From Branchiostoma floridae (lineage: Eukaryota; Chordata; Leptocardii; Amphioxiformes; Branchiostomatidae), in NCBI RefSeq assembly GCF_000003815.2, contig NC_049990.1, positions 22,590,408 to 22,654,407 of the forward strand: a DNA stretch of 64,000 nucleotides, written 5' to 3'. A program made the position numbers and the translations under genes. The notes under the pieces were generated by a model. That model ran no database searches, was not told where the DNA came from, and saw only the letters and a program-made list of their open reading frames with translations. Shown here in pieces: positions 36,801 through 48,700 of the stretch; within the stretch, counting starts at the first letter, position 1, and every line of letters begins with the position of its first letter.

Positions 36801-38281
36801 CTACTCTACTATATACTGTTTGTTTTGCTATTGTTATGATTGTTGACAATGTGTGTCGGTGCCCTTTCGCATACAATAATCTCATTAAAAACCCGTTTTT
36901 CAAGATCTCAGTTCCGTCTTTCTAACTTAGAACGCAGTTTTCGCAACAATGGGAATTGGCTGACGAAAAAAAATTTCGAGCTGGCTAGAGCCCTGCACTC
37001 ACCCAAGTAATTGCTTGGATGATCTACTACAAAAGATATGTAATACCTACACATGTAACAAGTGTGCTTTGTAACATTGAATTGTACACTTTAAATTGTT
37101 CAGTCACCAGGGCTAGCTAGCCCATTGTGATAGCCTTAAGAAAGTGGCTGGCCGGGCTGTTGTATGTCATTTTATGTCATACCTGTGATGCAAAAACGTT
37201 CAATACGGGTGTTCCGGACCTGGCTATAACTTCCGTATCAGACCGGTTCAAAAGGCGTATTACACAGGCTCCATTCGAATAAATCAAACTGTTTCGAGCG
37301 GGCCGAGTGCGGCGCCATAGAATGTTTGAATACCTGATTCATACGTTGGAACATTACTGTTGCAACACTTTTTGTTCAAGGGCACCAAATTTGTTCAACT
37401 TCTGGCGCATTTCGCATCAAAACAGGGGTTTCCTTAGGTGGGTATGACAAATAAAATACAACAAGGTGTATTCTGCATCACCCTCAGTCCCAGCCCTCCC
37501 GCGGGTCGGGCTGATACCTCGGGTGATACGGAATACACCGTGTTGTATTCTATATATTATACAAGGAAATGTGTAGAAGCCCTACATCTGCTTTGAGATT
37601 CTTTATACCTCGTTCATCTCCTTCTCACAAAGAAGTTCCAGCTGTGAACATAGAGTCACGATCTCCACGGCAACGTCGCCCCTGGTTACCGGGACCACCC
37701 ATAATGGCTCATGGATGCACACGTCAACTGTACACAACACAAACATGTTGTTTAAACATTGAAAATATGTTTGGATCAAAAATCTTAGATCTTAAGTGTT
37801 ATGGTGGTTGTGACTTGATGTATTTGACCACCTCTATCAAAGAAAAACTTCTTGTAAACTCTTAGTTTACATGTACATGCAACAAGCTTTGTGATTTAAA
37901 TGTAAACAAACAAAGCTTTGATTCAATGAATAAGTATCTAACGCAGCGCTTTTGACGTCTTTAGATTGCACCTAACAGTATAAGTTGTCCAGTTTGGCAG
38001 TTTTTACAGATAGAAATTCCTGTAGTGAGAAGACATAGTTCTGCCAACACAATGTAAACACAAAACATGCTCCACTGCAACAAGCCCCCCTCCCCCTCAC
38101 ACCAACTCACACGTCAACAACATCAACAGGAAGTCATCAAAAATATTCCGTGATCATCGTAATACCGCAATATTCTTATAGCAAACCCTTTAAAGTTTGG
38201 AGACGTACTTTTAAACCCCGGGTCCAGACCCAGAGGACTGCAGAGGGGCGGAGTACAACTCACTGCAGCAGCCGACACCAT
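27820..38281 (-). CDS. Gene C: unrecognised conserved-looking protein of about 300 aa
   Basis: Start exon 38281-38209 codes MVSAAAVSCTPPLCSPLG and ends in phase 1. Then 37681-37609 (VEIVTLCSQLELLCEKEMNE), 35578-35441, 35192-35076 (RIPILYSARRKGIPLPKGW), 34883-34778 (LAGMFPRAAAYIANPQTLYN), 34274-34156 (MASLHLVSSMCRQLNSVVHN) and 33673-33528 (KQSFNNIKQVLTVPPDSV). Exons from 37681 to 33528 join in phase. The start exon does not join 37681 in phase, so an exon is missing between them. The end is ambiguous: either PPDQAEW followed at once by TGA at 33524, or a splice at TG|gtgaga to an exon ending at 27869 whose in-phase frame reads MNSLTGSLLTTVSGF. Composition looks globular and alpha-helical. I do not recognise the family. 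Confidence 0.6.
29265..30420. repeat. Diverged tandem repeats with GGGGGCATGCCCCC palindromes
   Basis: About four diverged units of roughly 190-350 bp, each with a CAAAATGCAGGAAA...TTTCAGAnGGTCAAGATTTC core. Several are followed by CCGGGGGCATGC-type palindromic sequence. The same motif recurs at 32075-32130 inside the nested hAT element. Confidence 0.6.
30800..30945. repeat. Poly(G)/poly(C) low-complexity tract
   Basis: Runs of 12-25 G or C separated by AT stretches. Assembly accuracy is doubtful here. G-runs of this length can form quadruplexes. Confidence 0.85.
31946..33414. mobile_element. Non-autonomous hAT element nested in the CACTA element, 1,469 bp
   Basis: Ends CAGTGCTGTCTCCAG (31946) and CTGGAGACAGCACTG (to 33414), flanked by the perfect 8-bp duplication CCCCGGAT (31938-31945 and 33415-33422). 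CAGTG ends with an 8-bp target duplication are diagnostic of hAT. No transposase frame remains. It carries a GC-rich repeat with CCGAAGGCCCGACGCGAGCG near 32020-32060. Confidence 0.9.
35345..35435. mobile_element. Small MITE abutting an exon of gene C
   Basis: TAGCCTGGTATCCAGCC at 35345 and its inverse complement ending at 35435, with inner arms around AGCTCCTGAGTC. The stem is about 45 bp with a very short loop. Its right end overlaps the 5' splice site of exon 35578-35441. Confidence 0.8.
35916..36818 (+). mobile_element. Retroelement-like insertion with 179-bp direct terminal repeats
   Basis: Identical 179-bp repeats at 35916-36094 and 36640-36818 flank about 545 bp. Each repeat contains AATAAA and a hammerhead-like core. 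The copy is flanked by TTTGTTTTGCTATTGTTAT on both sides, which suggests a target duplication of about 20 bp. The interior has a short frame ending KLSKARKMLRSQSYMYMPEQ at about 36410, probably the relic C-terminus of a transposon protein. Long direct repeats, a variable target duplication and a ribozyme-like motif fit a Penelope-like or retrozyme-type element; a TRIM is the alternative. Confidence 0.65.
35937..35975 (+). ncRNA. Hammerhead-ribozyme-like core (first repeat)
   Basis: CTGAAGA (35939-35945) and GAAA (35959-35962) flank GCTGTACATAGC, which can fold as a 4-bp stem II with a UACA loop. GCCA before CTGAAGA can pair with TGGC after GTT. Stem III would be minimal, so cleavage is uncertain. 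The second copy is offset by 724 bp (CTGAAGA at 36663-36669). Confidence 0.4.
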
Positions 38282-38340
38282 CTTGACACACCTCCACAAT
38301 GTACAATAGAAAGTTCCCGACGACTTCCGATCTACGACGG
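38282..38340 (-). promoter_or_regulatory. Gene C promoter
   Basis: ETS-like CGGAAGT and a CAAGATGG (YY1-like) context at the ATG, the same arrangement as at 2055. The region between here and 39049 lies between two opposed start codons and may be bidirectional. Confidence 0.4.
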
Positions 38341-39048
38341 AAATTGCCGAACTTTTGTTGTGCCACCTGTTAATCTCCAAGCAGACGTTGGGTAGAAGAA
38401 GATTTTTGTGTAGTCTTTCTGTCTGTCCCGTTCTGTCGATATACACTGGAGTGATAACGTTATAAGTCAGAAAACGAAACAGTTGAAAGATATGTCATGG
38501 TATTCATTCCTAACATCTGCTTAAAAATAACCACCTGTCGTGTTGGCTGTGACACATGTGAAGCGCAAGGTGGCGCTTGTAATATGGTTTGCTCGATCAC
38601 TTTAAAAAAAACGTTTGACTTTAAAAAAAAAAATTGGAATTCATGTATATTTTTTCCAAACTTTTTTTTCGTAAACATAAAAGGAAAGACAAGGCAATAA
38701 ATGTAGCTTGATTGGTTGCACTGAAGATATCAAATGTTGTCAAATTTTTGGAAATAGACCTGAACTTTTTAAATAGTATCAGACATACTTCGATCGTGAA
38801 GTAGCATGGGAAGTGCCTGTGATTACATGTCCCCATTTTGTTGCTGTCTGTGCACATTTGGTGTGATAAGCCCCAGACCAAAATAGCAAAGAGCAAATTA
38901 ATGACGACACTATCATCCAATGACAGGCGGCGACGTTGCGCCTTGTTGCGCAATCCAAACGGTGCGGGTATAAAAGTGGGCGTTGCCTGGAGATACGTCA
39001 GACAACCTCCGAGCCCTGCCACCAGGCTGCCCGCTTCCACGCTCTGCC

Positions 39049-39342
39049 ATGGCGGACTGGAAGTGGGTGTTGTCGTGGGTTCACAAAAATTTCCTTCTGG
39101 ACTCACGCTTACTTCGTAACTCTCCCGTTGAGTTCACTCATCGGGAATCACACCCCGGCTTCTGGGCCCTCGTCCCGTCAGCGGCCTCGCTATCACCCCG
39201 CAAGGGTGCGAGAGGTTGGGGCGAGGTGTCCCGGGGGCCCCCGAAGTCTCGCCCCGACCACAGCGGCTGGTTTTTACGGTACCGTGCGGTCGGGTGAGGA
39301 TACGGGGGACCTCGGAGATATTCGGCTTTCATCAGAACTGGA
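39049..39342 (+). CDS. Candidate first exon of a plus-strand gene
   Basis: ATGGCGGACTGG in a strong start context opens an 82-codon frame (MADWKWVLSWVHKNFLLDSR, then NSPVEFTHRESHPGFWALVP) that ends in TGA at 39297. Possible donors are GTCGG|gtgagg at 39292 and a consensus GGAAG|gtaagt at 39342. Local GC content is much higher than in the surroundings. No downstream plus-strand exon was found, so it could be a short protein or the 5' exon of a noncoding RNA divergent from gene C. Confidence 0.35.
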
Positions 39343-40858
39343 AGGTAAGTTTGGTTGTGTATATATTTCCGAGTAGATATAGGACTTCGGCTTGATTGAT
39401 TGTATGCATTCAATCTTTTCTCAAACGAAATGCGTACATTGTTATGCTCAAAAAGATGTAAAATCAAGTCGAAGACTTCCTTCCATCTGCTTGAAAATTT
39501 GATCTTTGCCACGTCACTGACATGGAGATCTGAATTTCAGTTGGGATTAGTAAGAATGCAATGTTACTTCCGGGTTATGGAAAACACCATTCATTCTATT
39601 GCTTGAAGACAATGCTTTGATAATGGTTGTAGACAGACTATTTAGACATCCACTGCCCTTGTTCCTTTCTTCTTTGAGCTTTCATCGATCAGAAAGAGAC
39701 ATCAACTGTTTTCCCCGTCCCGTGATATTTGTTTAATTTGTTAACAATCAGTCAATCGATAATCAGTAGTGACGCAGGATAGTACCATTTCCTGTCGGAT
39801 CACAGAAGCATAAGTGAACCTCCCCCAACCTACCCCAGATGTTCTCTCTCCTCCCCTAACCATTCGTGGCTTGTACCTCATTGCGGTCGGGTGTGTGTGG
39901 TGACGCCGCTACCCTACCCCACATATCGTGTCTGTGTTATCTGTGAGTAGACAGGAAATGGAGTTCTCTTCGGAACTTGTGGAGAAGAGAAACTGTATTT
40001 CACGTGACCCGTAAACAAAAGCCACCTGACGTTGGTAACACCTACCCATATGTATATCACGCATACAACATATGTTCAGTTAATGCTAGACCTCAGATAG
40101 CACTTGTTTTAATGCTGGGCGTTGTCAATGGTGCAAATGGTAACCAAACCATAGCAACGGAAGTCAACAGTGGGATGCGGTCTTTTTTTTTTAGTCTTCT
40201 CCTCTTAAGTCGTCTTATTCATCCTATTTAAAGAATTCAAATCAATAATTTAATTGACAACGTTGGTGAATTGTGTTATTATTTCTAAACCTGTCTTGGT
40301 ATTGATAATGGGTTTAATTGGAGTTGACACTGATTAGAGAAAGGCTAAGATAAATTCTATAGATGCTAGCTCTGTTCAGTGACGTGGCATAAGAAACACC
40401 ACAGCAGTTAAATGCTGGTAGTATAGACAGTGGTGAGCCAAGGAGCCGGTAGTGGAGATAAATCTACAGAAGTAAGCTGAGTCCATAGGAAACGTTTATG
40501 GGCAACACGACAACACCGACTTCCTACTGGATCATGATGGCAGCTGTGGTGACATGGGCTTGGAGGACAGGACAAAATCTGCAATAAACTAACTTTATCA
40601 TAATTTACCATTGACTGTCTTTTTTGCATCAATGTTGCGACTGTACTATACATCATTACCAGTTATACACCACTTGTGAACTATTACGAGTATCCACACT
40701 ATGCGAAGATAATATACCATTATGTGTCTGTGTGTGTGTGTGTATATGAGTCTGTATGTGCGAGAGCGTTTATGTATGGAGTGCTTATGTCCATATGAGA
40801 TTGAGTCCATGTTTGTTTGTTTGTTTGAGTGTGGGTTCGTATACGTATGAGAGTGAGG

Positions 40859-41070
40859 TACTGTAAATGCATTTAAGTTCGCGGGGATTTAATTTCGCGG
40901 TAGCCGGAAAAAGGACTTTTCGCGGTAGTTTTAATTTCGCGGTAGCACCATGCACTGTAGTATCTTAATGCCCTGGAAAAATGTTCGCGGTGGTTTTAAA
41001 TTCGCGGTGAAGTGGCCACCGCGAAAACCGCGAACATAAATCCACCGCGAACATTTCTGCATTTACAGTA
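40859..41070. mobile_element. MITE rich in TTCGCGGT, TA target site
   Basis: Terminal repeats CTGTAAATGCA...AGTTCGCGG and CCGCGAACATTTCTGCATTTACAG, flanked by TA. The interior repeats TTCGCGGT in both orientations and so folds extensively. No coding content. Confidence 0.75.
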
Positions 41071-41207
41071 GTAAGCAAAATGTGAGAATCATTCACAGAA
41101 GAAATAGTAGTAGTAGAACAACTTATTCTTTTCCTTTGAGTGAACAATCAGAACAATGTTATGATAGTATCCTGACAAACAGGTGCAACAAAGTAAATTA
41201 GTAAAAG

Positions 41208-41405
41208 ACTAGCTAGTTTCGACCCAAACCTCCATGGGTTGCTGGAAAAATAATTTAATAGAAACTTGGCCAAATGGGGTTAATGATATGCAAGAGGAGT
41301 TAGTCTGCCATAGAATCACAGCTTCAAATTTTAATTCTATGGCCATCCAACTCTAGCATATCATTAAATCTATGCAGAGAATTTCTACTATTTTTCCAGC
41401 AACAC
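41208..41405. mobile_element. Degenerate palindromic MITE
   Basis: Same family as 17879-18089: TTGCTGGAAAAATAAT..., TTGGCCAAAT and GAGGAGTTAG on the left, imperfect inverse complements on the right. The arms have diverged, so this copy is older. Confidence 0.6.
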
Positions 41406-42780
41406 AAGGAGTATGGTGAAGACTAAAGCAAAGCTGCAAGTGCACTGGTAGTTTTAGAGTCCACCAACTTAAAATATACTGGTATATGCCTCCAGTGTAT
41501 AGGGAGGTCTGGTTTAAACATAGGTAATGTATATTTGGCTTCTCCATACCATGTACATCGACACATCTCACAGACTATCAACAATAGCCTGGTGCAATAT
41601 ATGGCAAAGGGATATCTAAACAACTGGTAACACAAACATAAACAGATTTTAGCTGGTTGTAATATAACTTCAACTACTAAAACTAAAAGGTTATGGCTTA
41701 AAAATGGCTTCTGCTAGCTACAAAATGTATATAGACTTTAAACTCTTGACTGTGACCCTCGCATGTACATGTATCATAGGTATTTGTTTCTGGTAGACTT
41801 CTGGGCAAACAAGCACGATTTTTCAATGGGAATCATAAGCTGGAAATAAATGGTGGTTTCACATGCATGTGCTCGAATATATATTTTCCCTGTTTCTTGC
41901 AACAATACAGTATAGTGCATAATGCACCCATCTACATTCTGCAAGTCAAGCACAGTAGAACATAATTTTAACAGAAAGAGCAACAGAAAATAATCTGCAA
42001 TACTTCTCCTAAAATATGTTGTACTTTATGATAAAATAAACAAGCTCCTTAAAGCTTTTGGGAACCAACATGTGCATGTACATGCAAATATAGGAGGTGT
42101 AAATTGCTTAGTTACATGTACTTCTTGACCCTGTATGATAAAGTTTAAGTACAATTCTAATTCCTAAGTAACCCAAGGTTAATGAACAGAACAAAACAAA
42201 ACCCTAAGTACATGTAGACAAAAAAGTCTACAATGCACAGTAGGTAATGGTAAAACTCTATGATGTTAGAAAAATACTTTTTAAACATATTAATACATTG
42301 TACATGTAAACATTTTTAAGGATAAGCTCTCTGCTTTCTGGTAGTCATGACAAAGTGCACACAGTTCTTCACAACAAACCATGTTTTCACACCTGACCCA
42401 CTGCTTGCATAAACCAAGCTATGATACTGGCATACATGTATCAACCTGTGTTTCTGCCTTCTAACAGTATTAGTGCTGGGCAGCTGTCACAAGCCAATCA
42501 AATCACAAACTACGGTGAATGGGTAACATGAATGGCCGATAACTCTCTCCCTCCACTGCAGGAGGCAGAGTATTTGATTAGTTTGTGTTTTGTCAAGTTA
42601 ATACAGCAAGAACCATGGATCAAAGGTCGGTACGCCATGGCCATTACTTGAATACATTTGTATACATGTAAGAGATGGGCTTGGCATAAGTGGATGCATC
42701 CTTCTTCAGATCCATCTTTCCCAACCATGCAACAAAACGTAGTCAGTAGCCTTGTTTGTGCTAGATCCACTTTAGTTTAT

Positions 42781-45700
42781 CTAATCTGATTCCATAGGGG
42801 CCTCCATAGGCACTGTAGGTGATACTTGGTCTGATGTTGGTGTCTTGGAAGACTCTTCTGGTTTGCCGACCACCCTTGAAGCTGCACCCTTGTCACTGTC
42901 AATTCTGGATATGATCTGCTTTAAAATACCCGCTGCGAATGTTGCACTTGGTCCTTGAGTTGTAGGCTTGACAGTTTCCAGCCTAGTGTTGTTGTTGTTG
43001 TTGTTGGCCATGGCCCCCCTTGTTGGCTGGATGTTTGTGGTGGATGAAGCACTGGATATGGCACCAGCAACTGGTGTAGAATGGGTAGTCGGTTGTGCTG
43101 CTCCACTACATGTAGGTATTACTGGCATAGTAAAGCTACCAGCATGAGGCACAGTAGGCATGGCACCTGGTACATATGTGGAGATCGAACTTGTAGCTGG
43201 TGGCAGAAGTAAAATGGGGCGTGGAGCAAGGTTTGGACCAGTTAGCCCATACCTCTGCTTTGGGGCAGACTGGGAGATGCTAGGAGTTGTTGGATCAACA
43301 TATGGCACAGTCGTCACACTTCTCGGGTTTGGCATTGTCTGGGCAGGCTGGGGTGGTGGCACATTTGGGACTACAGGTGAAGATGCTGTGAGTTGTGCGT
43401 TGATCACCAGTCTATTGTTGCCTGCAGTTGATGAAGAAATGGGTACATCTTAGAGGCAATCTGATAGTAAACAGTCATTGAAAAAGAATTTGTAATCTAA
43501 AGGTGCGCTCCCATCGCACTTGTGTCAAGCTTGTTTTCTGTAGGATTCACTCACTGCGTTACTGTTTTGTTATTTTCTCAGATTTTTTAAAATTTAGTAT
43601 TATTGGATAATACGTAAAAGTATGACTGAAAAGACAACAAAATACACAAAAAGAAAGAAAATTTGTTGAATATCTTTCGAACCCCGCAGTGATGCAAGCT
43701 TGACACAAGTGCAGTGGGAGCACACCTTAAGTTGGTGCAAGTCTTATTGCAGAATGTTCTTCATACTGTTTTGAGTCTTTTAGGTATATCTTATTCCTCT
43801 GTTTAAAGATTTTAAGTGAGCTTGTAATGTATTGCACTATACTTGTGATGTATCAAATGTACAATTCAGCCTGCGATGTTTTACAAATAAATTCTGATTC
43901 TCATATAACAAGTATCAAAGAAACTATTTGTTGGTAATAGATATTGTCTACCTTGTCTCCCTAATGGGACTAGGTAGGCAGGTGGGTAGGTACCTTAGAG
44001 GTTTATCTTAAGCCCCGGTCACAAAGCGCGTACGATTCCTTGCGATTCCTTCCGATGCGCAGGATAAGCGCAGTGCGTCGTAAGTCGGGGGAGAATCGGA
44101 AGCAATGGTTTAAGTATATAAAGCCGTGGTCACAAAGCGCGTAGTGCATCGTACGATGAGGTCATAAGAGCGTGCCTGCGTTAATCGCAGTGAATCATAG
44201 TAAATCGGGGAGCGTCGTATGGCGAAAAATAGAGCTGAAATGGATTTTGAACATGTTCAAAATTTTGCTATCGTCGTAAGATTTTATTTGCCCCCATAGC
44301 AGACTTCATTACAGCAATTTTTGTCTACTGATGAGGTTATAGATTTATGAATTGTTAGCATGTTGTGATGGTTTCAGTTTTCCCTGATATTGTGGATATT
44401 GACGAAAAGGGAAAATATATCAGTCGCAACTGCCACAGTCGCAACCAGAGAACAGCGCGCCCTGCACAGGTGATGCAGACAATTGTTTGATCGCTTCATG
44501 CACGTGAGTCTATGATTAGATCAAATCTCAGCTCTCGTCGGTCTTGGGTCAGTTTACCATAATCGTAATAACCATGGGGACAACTCGAACATAAAGGCAG
44601 GCTCTATGAGTCGGAAATATATATGATATAATGCTTATGATACGATTTTTGTATGACGGCATCTTTTTGTTGATAGCATATCATGATACGATCTTCGAAA
44701 TAGCCTGACACGTAGAGCCGGCAAGCAGGCCGAGATAATCATACCAGTACTCACGCTTGATTTGAACTTTTCTTGTAATACTCTTGTTGTCATGGTCTCT
44801 TTTAATTTATTTTTACAGTTAAATACATTATAGGAAGGTATTCAACAGCTAAGTCCACATTTTGTTGGTTAAAGAAGCACAAAAGCGGCCAGGCGGCTAT
44901 TCAAAAGAGACACAAGTGAAAAATCGTACGACGCTGGAAAAATTTTGAACACCATCCGATGCGTTGCGATGGCTGATTTTGCTTACGATTTTGCTGCGAT
45001 TTACTGCGCTCATCGTACGATATGCGGAATATACCATCGCAAGAAATCGTACGCGCTTTGTGACCGGGGCTTTAAGAGAAATGTACAAAGCCAAAGAAAG
45101 AGTATGTAACAAGGTCAATATAATATGGTACATGTGCTCTTCAGGAAAGTACTGACATGCACTAATGACTTAAACAGTCTCCTGACCTATCTTAAGGTTG
45201 ATGGGTCCCTTCAGTTTAAGGAGCTTGGAGACAATGTCTTCTGCCAGCGGTGAGGAAGAGGCCACCTTCCCGGTCATCCTGCCAATGATGAGCTGAAAGG
45301 CTCCATCTACTCCTGTAGTCTTGGTCAGCTCTGTGGAGAAACAGGATCATTGAGTCTTGTCACTTCAAAGTTGTAAAGACACTGAGGGCTTGGAAAATCT
45401 ACTTCTGCCAAGTGAGGCACAAACAAATCTTGAAATGTCTTCTATGCGTAGTTTTGAAAACTAGGCTTTATTATGCTGTAAGCCTCAGAGACTTGGGCAG
45501 TGTCTGTGGAAGACTTGAGAAGGCTAGATAGGTGTGACAATGCCATGATGAGATAGTTATGCTCCAGAAGATTAGTTTCAACCAGCAAAGGTTTCTTACG
45601 ATATGTCTTATAAAAATAATATGCCTTTAAAATGGTTTATTAGAAAATCTATTATAGCACATGCAGGTAGTTGTGACATAATTGATATAGAATAAAAAAT

Positions 45701-48700
45701 CAGCCGTATGTCTTGGATGGGCAAAGCTCATATTTAAAAAAACAGACTAGAGCACTTGCAGCATGATTATGTCACTTAAACAACGTGATGACTTACCCAG
45801 GATGTTTGACACAATGTTCGTCAACTCAGGCGAAGCTCCCTTTTGGTCTCCCCCAGTGTTGCCAGAAGCAGGCAAAGCACTGCTGTTTGTCCCTGTAGCT
45901 GGGGCATTTGTAGTAAGTGGTGAAGAAGTAAGTGCTGTCTTTGCTAAGGCACATGAACCTGTACTCTGTGCAGTACTTTTGTCTTTGCTTCGTGTTTGAT
46001 AACTGTGTTTGTTGGCAGAATTTTCGGTAGATTGGACACTTGTCGCACTGAGAAAGTGTCTGCTGGCCTTAGGCTTAACCGAATTATCACTATCTGCCCA
46101 CTCCATGGGAGTTGCATCAGGAGAGGATTTTTTTGCGATCAGTTCTTTCATCAGCACAGTTGCTGTGTCGTCCTTCTTTGTTCCAGATCCTTTGTTGGAA
46201 ATGTTGAGGGTTTTGAGAGCTTTCGATAGGTTAGGGCTAGCCCCATTCCCCTTCTTCTTGGCATTCTGCACAAATGGATTCTGCTTCAGTGGATTTTCCT
46301 TGTCTGGGAGGTTGAGAAGCAGTCCGCTGGCCTTGACCTCACTGAAACAAAAGGACATTTAAAGAATAATTATTATATCTTTTCCAATGCAAGCTCTTGT
46401 TCTATACATATTCTTTGCAAGACACATGTACAATTGTTTAAGACAATGTAATTTAGTTACCTTATGACTGTATCATATACATGCAGATAGATAGGTAGCT
46501 ACAAAGATCCAATTCAAGAATACTAGAAGAGATGGGATGGGCAGAGTTGAACTGAGAAATAAGTAAGTGAAATGACAAGACAAATGAAAGTAATATCCTA
46601 AATAAAGGGTAGAGCAGGTAGAACAGATATAACAGATACAAACATAAGCTTCCCTTGAACAGAAAGTTGTTACATGTACATGGTTCAACGGAGGGACTAA
46701 GAAATCATATACAAAATTAATTACTATGTGAGAGGCTTCTTCCTCTTTAGCACGCGCAAGGTCTTGTTGAGAATTTGGCCGAATTGAAACAGCTGATTGG
46801 CCAGTTGGAAGGCATCCTTGACACGCAACAGCCAGCTGACATACACACTGCGCATTAAGGGGGTCACGCTGATAACGTTAAATTTCTGGAAAAATAATCA
46901 TAAAGACAACAAAGTGTTACAGGGATATTTCTGCCTGTGTAGAGAAGAGGGCATTATCATACCTTCCATATCAGAGTTCAAAATGATCACTAAAATAAAG
47001 TAAAGGAAAAAGAATGTCTGGAAAGGCTGTGACCTTACTAAAAATTGAAATAAGGAAAAGTCACTAAAATTCAATAAAGGAACATGTATGATATAACATA
47101 CTCTCTCCACTGCCTCCATAGCAGCCCTCAGAGTGTTGACGAGCTCTTGTGGAGAGATCTCTGCTATCACTTTCCACAGGATGTCCATGGATGGCTGAAC
47201 CTGGCACAGGCAATGTGAAGGAGTTATAAAAGCCTTTCTGTTTATTCACCATGGTATCCTGCAGTCAGACTTTCTGTATTTGAGGTATGACAAACAAACA
47301 TACACAAACAAGTACAATATCATTGATAAACAACAAAGAAATGCCAAAAGAATGCATCTTAACAATGCTAATAAAACTATTGGGTTTTCTCAACAAACAT
47401 GTATGAGCCTCACTTAGTGGTGCGTACCTAAAGCCCAGACTTGGAATTGGACCTAAAAATGTTTAGGTCCAAGTAAAAAAAAACAACCCAAATGTCCATC
47501 TAAAACCTTCCATAGACAGTGAAATTTGCAATGGAAAAAGACAAAAAAAAAAGTTCGTGTTTACACTGGCTGTCTATCATTTTCATGTAATTTTCACATT
47601 GCATTTCAATTCATGCTAACATGCAATTTTATATGCACCCCCCCTCCCCGTACAAAATATGCACATAATATGCGATGATGGGTTCAGGTCCGGACTTTAA
47701 GTCTGGACCTGAGCCTGAACTGCTGGACCTCGATCCGGACCTGAACCTGAAATTGAGTTTCGGTACGCACCACTAGCCTCACTGTAAGATAGTGATGATA
47801 AAGCAATGTCAAGTACCTTATTCTTACAAGGCCTTCCCACACAGAGTAAACTACTCCAGCTTTCAGCCACTAGCCAACTCTTTGCCTTCTGGAGGAACTG
47901 TGTTGCTTCAGCACTGGGGATCTCCTTCAGAACTGCTGCAATCTGTTAGGGGTTGGTCACCAGGTTCATAGTGAGAATGAGAAAAAAGGCTTCTTAAGTC
48001 TGTTATCCTCTAAATATGCAGGAGAAGGTGGGCATCTTGAGAGAGAAGGAAAAACAACTACTTCGAGAAAAACAGATGCAGAGTTTGTGTGGAGTCCCGT
48101 GGTGTACCAATAGAGTGTTTGGCTCAAAGCCAAGTGGTCCTGGGTTTGAATCTTGTCTTGTATCATGTCACGGATCTTGTGCCCCTGGGAAAGGCACTTG
48201 GCATGACTTTCCCTACCAAGGTGTAGAAATGGGTACCTGACTTTGGTTGGGGAGGTAAAAGGCAATGGAAGGAGTAGGTTGGGGACTGCCCTTACAGTCT
48301 CAAACAGACTATGGCAAACCGTCTGTCTGTCCTTTGTATCTGGTACTGTTAAAATAAGTTACTAACTTGAGTGCAATTTCACCTTAACCAAGACTGTCTG
48401 AAAGAAAGAAAAAAAACTGAAACAGAGATCAAGCAAAACAAACACAAAGAAACAAATATACAAACCTTCTTAATGACTGCAGGACAGGCAGGGCTGAAGT
48501 GATCTGCACCTCTCCTGGATGTGGTACAGCCTTCCCTGGTGACAGGCAGCGACAGCAGCTGTGTGATGTGGTCACTGCCACTCTTCATCAACAGCACAAG
48601 GCACGTAAGGCAGGTGGGCACACTGGACAGGTTCAAAAGAATATAACTTTTAAACAGTGCATTTACGTTGAATATATAAAAAACGTGAAAAGAGAAGCCT

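Larger units (their letters stand above)
35737..36995. mobile_element. hAT element, 1,259 bp, itself interrupted
   Basis: Ends CAGGGCTCTAGCCAGC (35737) and GCTGGCTAGAGCCCTG (to 36995), flanked by the perfect 8-bp duplication CACTCACC (35729-35736 and 36996-37003). There is no transposase. About 900 bp of its interior is the direct-repeat element at 35916-36818. Confidence 0.9.
39343..42780. other. Intergenic sequence between genes B and C
   Basis: Holds two MITEs (40859-41070 and 41208-41405) and a (TG)n run at 40722-40744. No convincing exon. Confidence 0.4.
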
